Positions 7,217-9,386 of a DNA stretch of 9,386 bases are shown here, in pieces. Source of the DNA: CANJJB01 sp964449295 (lineage in GTDB: Bacteria; Chlamydiota; Chlamydiia; Chlamydiales; Rhabdochlamydiaceae). The notes beneath the pieces were generated by a model that was given only the letters and a program-made list of their open reading frames with translations, did no database searches and had not been told where the DNA came from. Every line of letters begins with the position of its first letter. The stretch's first letter is position 1. The position numbers and the translations under genes are program-made. The stretch lies in the NCBI GenBank assembly GCA_964449295.1, contig CAYUZN010000074.1, positions 1 through 9,386 on the forward strand. Direction: 5' to 3'.

Positions 7217-8413
7217 TTATTGTAGTTTTAAAGAAAATAGTCCAAGCACAGCTAAGATGAGCCCCACAAGCCAAAATCTTAAAACAACTTTTGTCTCTGG
7301 CCATCCTTTATATTCAAAATGATGATGCAAGGGAGCACAGAGAAAAATTCTCTTTTTTTTGCGCAATTTATAGCTACCCACTTGTAAAATCACAGAGAGC
7401 GCTTCTGCAACAAAGATACCACCTACAAGTGCAAGCAATCCTTCTTTACGCAGTAAAATGGCACAGACTCCCAAAACTCCTCCTAGTGCCAAAGATCCTA
7501 CATCTCCCATAAAGACTTGTGCTGGATAGCCATTGTACCACAAAAATCCTAAGCAAGCCCCCATCATGGCAAAAAGATAAATCGCGATCTCTCCACTCCC
7601 ATCGATGTACAAGATATTCAAGTAACGGGAGAGCTCAAAATTATTCGATAAAAAAGCGACAAGTCCAAGCACTGAAGAGGCTAGTACAACACAACCTGAC
7701 GCCAATCCATCAAGCCCATCTGTCAGATTCACCGCATTAGAAGCTCCTACAAAGACAAAAATTGTCATAAAAACGGCTAGAATAACCATGCTTCCTTTCA
7801 AGATAACTATAGGATCTTTAAAAAATGGCACGTAATACTGTCTCATATAGTCATCTGTTTTAAGAGTCACAGTCACTTTGTGTACGTGTTCTTTAGCAGT
7901 GGGTGGTTTAAACCACTCCCCTACAGTGATCTTTTCAGCAACCTGCGGAAACAGTGTATAAACACCTATCGCTGCTGCCAGAAGCATTTGCAACAAAAAC
8001 TTTTTTCTCGCTTTTAACCCTTTAGAATTTTTATGTTTGAGCTTAAGATAATCATCATAGCCACCAATTAAGCCCAATCCAATTGTCGTCACAGCTAAAA
8101 TCAATGTGAAACTGCTCTTCAAATCCATCCACAAGACTAAAGATGTCAACATTGCCGTCAATATTAAGACTCCACCCATTGTAGGAGTGTTTTTTTTCTT
8201 CTCATGCAATTGTGCGAGCATCGGACAATCCTCAACTCTGATCGACTGTCCTGTTTTAAGCTCATAGAGTTTTTTGATACATCGGGGGCCTAGGAATATA
8301 GTGACTAATAAAGCTGTGAGTGCTGAAAACAAAAGACGTGTGGAGACATTGCCAAAAACAACAGGAACTTTCCATCCCAAAGACGTGAGATACTCTATTA
8401 AAAACAAAAGCAT
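7217..8413 (-). CDS. mraY: Phospho-N-acetylmuramoyl-pentapeptide-transferase MraY
   Basis: MraY is the multi-pass membrane enzyme that transfers phospho-MurNAc-pentapeptide to undecaprenyl phosphate, forming lipid I. The 398-residue protein has about ten membrane helices and the family motifs HEKKKNTPTMGG (70-81), YDDYLK (119-124) with the paired aspartates, NAVNLTDGLDGLA (226-238), MGDVGSLALGG (302-312) and LHHHFEYKGWPE (362-373). It is some 30-40 residues longer than typical MraY. The extra length lies mainly in a hydrophilic stretch at about 165-200 between two membrane helices, where common relatives have a much shorter loop. The ATG at 8413 lies 12 nt after AAGGAG, which is longer than usual, but the protein starts as MraY should (hydrophobic first helix, then STRLLFSALTALL). 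It follows murF by 100 bp, the only real gap in the cluster. Confidence 0.96.
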   Translation of the reverse strand: MLLFLIEYLTSLGWKVPVVFGNVSTRLLFSALTALLVTIFLGPRCIKKLYELKTGQSIRVEDCPMLAQLHEKKKNTPTMGGVLILTAMLTSLVLWMDLKSSFTLILAVTTIGLGLIGGYDDYLKLKHKNSKGLKARKKFLLQMLLAAAIGVYTLFPQVAEKITVGEWFKPPTAKEHVHKVTVTLKTDDYMRQYYVPFFKDPIVILKGSMVILAVFMTIFVFVGASNAVNLTDGLDGLASGCVVLASSVLGLVAFLSNNFELSRYLNILYIDGSGEIAIYLFAMMGACLGFLWYNGYPAQVFMGDVGSLALGGVLGVCAILLRKEGLLALVGGIFVAEALSVILQVGSYKLRKKKRIFLCAPLHHHFEYKGWPETKVVLRFWLVGLILAVLGLFSLKLQ

Positions 8414-8425
8414 GATGGCATCTGG

Positions 8426-8431
8426 CTCCTT
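8426..8431 (-). promoter_or_regulatory. Shine-Dalgarno site upstream of mraY, unusual spacing
   Basis: The minus strand reads AAGGAG, the strongest ribosome-binding match in the window, but it ends 12 nt before the mraY ATG at 8413. A nearer ATG at 8421 is in another frame and stops after seven codons (bases 8398-8421), overlapping the mraY start. Either mraY uses the long spacing or the tiny frame affects initiation. Confidence 0.5.
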
Positions 8432-8445
8432 GCATTATTAGTAGA

Positions 8446-8473
8446 AAGATAAAAGAGATTATCTCCTCATCTT
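8446..8473. repeat. Imperfect inverted repeat in the murF-mraY spacer
   Basis: The plus strand reads AAGAT (8446-8450), then the near-palindrome GAGATTATCTC (8455-8465), then ATCTT (8469-8473). The outer 5-bp arms and the inner arms are complementary, separated by short A/T- or pyrimidine-rich segments. In RNA from the minus strand it could form a stem of about 12 pairs with some G-U pairs, one bulge and a UAA loop. There is no T-run directly after it, so it is a poor terminator. It could be an operator over the candidate -10 or a leader hairpin. Confidence 0.35.
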
Positions 8474-8487
8474 ATAGAAATCACCAA
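8458..8487 (-). promoter_or_regulatory. Candidate sigma70/sigma66-type promoter for mraY and downstream genes
   Basis: On the minus strand, TTGGTG (8482-8487) and GATAAT (8458-8463) are separated by 18 bp, resembling TTGACA and TATAAT. A run of eight T lies just upstream and overlaps the -35. The predicted start would leave a leader of roughly 35-40 nt before the mraY ATG. It sits in the only gap of the cluster. It is seen by eye only, and AT-rich spacers give chance matches. Confidence 0.35.
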
Positions 8488-8513
8488 AAAAAACACCAGT
8501 TACTTTTATTCTC

Positions 8514-9386
8514 TTAGAGAAGCTGCCACAGCTTAGATGAATTAGCCCCTTTAATTAGAACAACATCACCCGGTTTAATAATATCAAAGACAACACTCTT
8601 TAGCTCTTCTAAATCTCCAAAAAATTGAACAGGTTTGCCTGCTTGTTTAAACACATCTAACATAGGTAAACACTGTTTGCCGAGCAAAAAAGCATGATCT
8701 ATTTTTTCTAATGCTAGCTCTGCCACATCTCTGTGATTTTTTTCAGAAAAGACCCCTTGATCGGCAAGCTCTCCCAGTATAGCAATTCTCTTACCCCCCA
8801 TAGAAGGGTGGGGTAAGTTCTTAAGTGCAGCTTGAGTAGCCTCAGGACTTGCGTTATAACAATCATTGATGAATGTCACACCATTTCTTTCAATTTTTTC
8901 AAAACGTAGCTGAACTCCTTTTAAAGACTTAGCCTGTGTAAATATCTCTTCCCAAGAAAGCCCCATTTCTCTTGCCACAGTGGCAACTCCTACAAAATTT
9001 TCTACAAAATGATCTTCGTCAAAAGGCAGCTCAAACTGTTTTGTCTCTTGTCCTTTTTCTAAAATGAACCATCCTTTCTTTAAAATCATATCAGCAGGAG
9101 GTGTCATTCCAAATGTAATCTTTTTTTCAAGTTCCAACTCTAAAAATCTTTTAAACTGAAGGGCCTTAACATTAATGATACCAACTCGTGTTTTCGGATG
9201 GGAAAAAATCATTGCTTTTTCTCTGACAATACCTTCTTGCCCATCACTGAAAGAACCAATATGAGCTTGCCCAATGCCTGTCATAAGAGCCATATCTGGT
9301 GGAACAATCTGCACAAGCTTTTCCATTTCCCCTGGTTGACTCATCCCCATTTCTATGACAAGAACTTCATACTCCTCTTGATTATT
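8514..9386 (-). CDS. murF: UDP-MurNAc-tripeptide--D-alanyl-D-alanine ligase MurF, N-terminus cut by window edge
   Basis: MurF joins D-Ala-D-Ala to the UDP-MurNAc-tripeptide in the cytoplasm, the last soluble step before MraY. The frame is open to the right edge, so the 290 residues here are the C-terminal two thirds. The N-terminal domain and the P-loop lie outside. The internal ATG at 9350 is not the start, because the 12 codons before it continue the conserved YEVLVIEMG strand. Other landmarks, counted from the first visible residue, are GIGQAHIGSF (37-46), Lys57 in REKAMIF, NDCYNASPEAT (174-184, the MurF signature), LGELADQG (204-211), His218 and VLIKGANSSKLW (276-287). HFVEN (126-130) replaces the usual HN..N. 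The stop at 8514 lies in the loop of a small 5-bp hairpin (8509-8521) that is too weak to call a terminator. Its product-partner Ddl is encoded downstream in the same cluster. Confidence 0.95.
   Translation of the reverse strand, partial: NNQEEYEVLVIEMGMSQPGEMEKLVQIVPPDMALMTGIGQAHIGSFSDGQEGIVREKAMIFSHPKTRVGIINVKALQFKRFLELELEKKITFGMTPPADMILKKGWFILEKGQETKQFELPFDEDHFVENFVGVATVAREMGLSWEEIFTQAKSLKGVQLRFEKIERNGVTFINDCYNASPEATQAALKNLPHPSMGGKRIAILGELADQGVFSEKNHRDVAELALEKIDHAFLLGKQCLPMLDVFKQAGKPVQFFGDLEELKSVVFDIIKPGDVVLIKGANSSKLWQLL

Noticed and set aside
7291..7740. Two plus-strand open frames (7291-7512 and 7519-7740)
   Set aside because: Both are antisense to mraY catalytic motifs and have no recognisable protein features.
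8509..8521. Small hairpin TTCTC-TTA-GAGAA at the murF stop as a terminator
   Set aside because: The stem has only five mostly A/T pairs, and the T-run on the minus strand begins about 16 nt later, so it does not fit an intrinsic terminator.
9348..9350. ATG at 9350 as the start of murF
   Set aside because: The frame stays open to the window edge and the upstream codons encode the conserved YEVLVIE strand, so this is an internal methionine of a truncated gene.

Overview
This window is a compact, one-direction run of cell-wall precursor and division genes, all on the minus strand: a dcw (division and cell wall) cluster. In transcription order (right to left) it reads murF (5' part cut off) - mraY - murD - LysM-domain protein - ftsW - murG - murC-ddl fusion - ftsQ-like gene (3' part cut off). 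Three things point to a member of the Chlamydiota: MurC fused to D-Ala-D-Ala ligase in one protein, a small LysM protein between murD and ftsW, and an FtsQ-like gene directly after murC-ddl. From memory this order matches the Chlamydia trachomatis murF-mraY-murD-nlpD-ftsW-murG-murC/ddl block. The fairly AT-rich sequence and the diverged but intact motifs would suit a chlamydia or an environmental relative, but I cannot fix the genus by eye.

Layout: bases 1-714 hold the N-terminal 238 residues of an FtsQ/DivIB-like protein that runs off the left edge. Bases 711-3050 encode the bifunctional MurC-Ddl; 3047-4123 MurG; 4102-5205 FtsW; 5202-5915 the LysM protein; 5908-7212 MurD; 7217-8413 MraY; 8514-9386 the C-terminal 290 residues of MurF. 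Every junction from mraY to ftsQ is a 4-bp gap or an overlap of 4, 8 or 22 bp, so these genes are very likely co-transcribed and translationally coupled. The only real gap is the 100 bp between murF and mraY. It holds a promoter-like pair of hexamers, an imperfect inverted repeat and a strong but distantly placed ribosome binding site. There are no RNA genes, mobile elements or CRISPR arrays, and no gene-free stretch over 300 bases.

Together the genes cover most of the lipid II pathway. MurC adds L-Ala to UDP-MurNAc and MurD adds D-Glu. Ddl makes D-Ala-D-Ala, which MurF adds to finish the UDP-MurNAc-pentapeptide. MraY moves this onto the lipid carrier (lipid I) and MurG adds GlcNAc (lipid II). 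FtsW is the SEDS glycosyltransferase that polymerises lipid II at the division site, FtsQ is a divisome scaffold, and the LysM protein probably binds the glycan. I see no undescribed system here. The most useful observations are the edge ftsQ gene, the fusion protein, the LysM insertion, the lineage-specific motif changes and the murF-mraY spacer.
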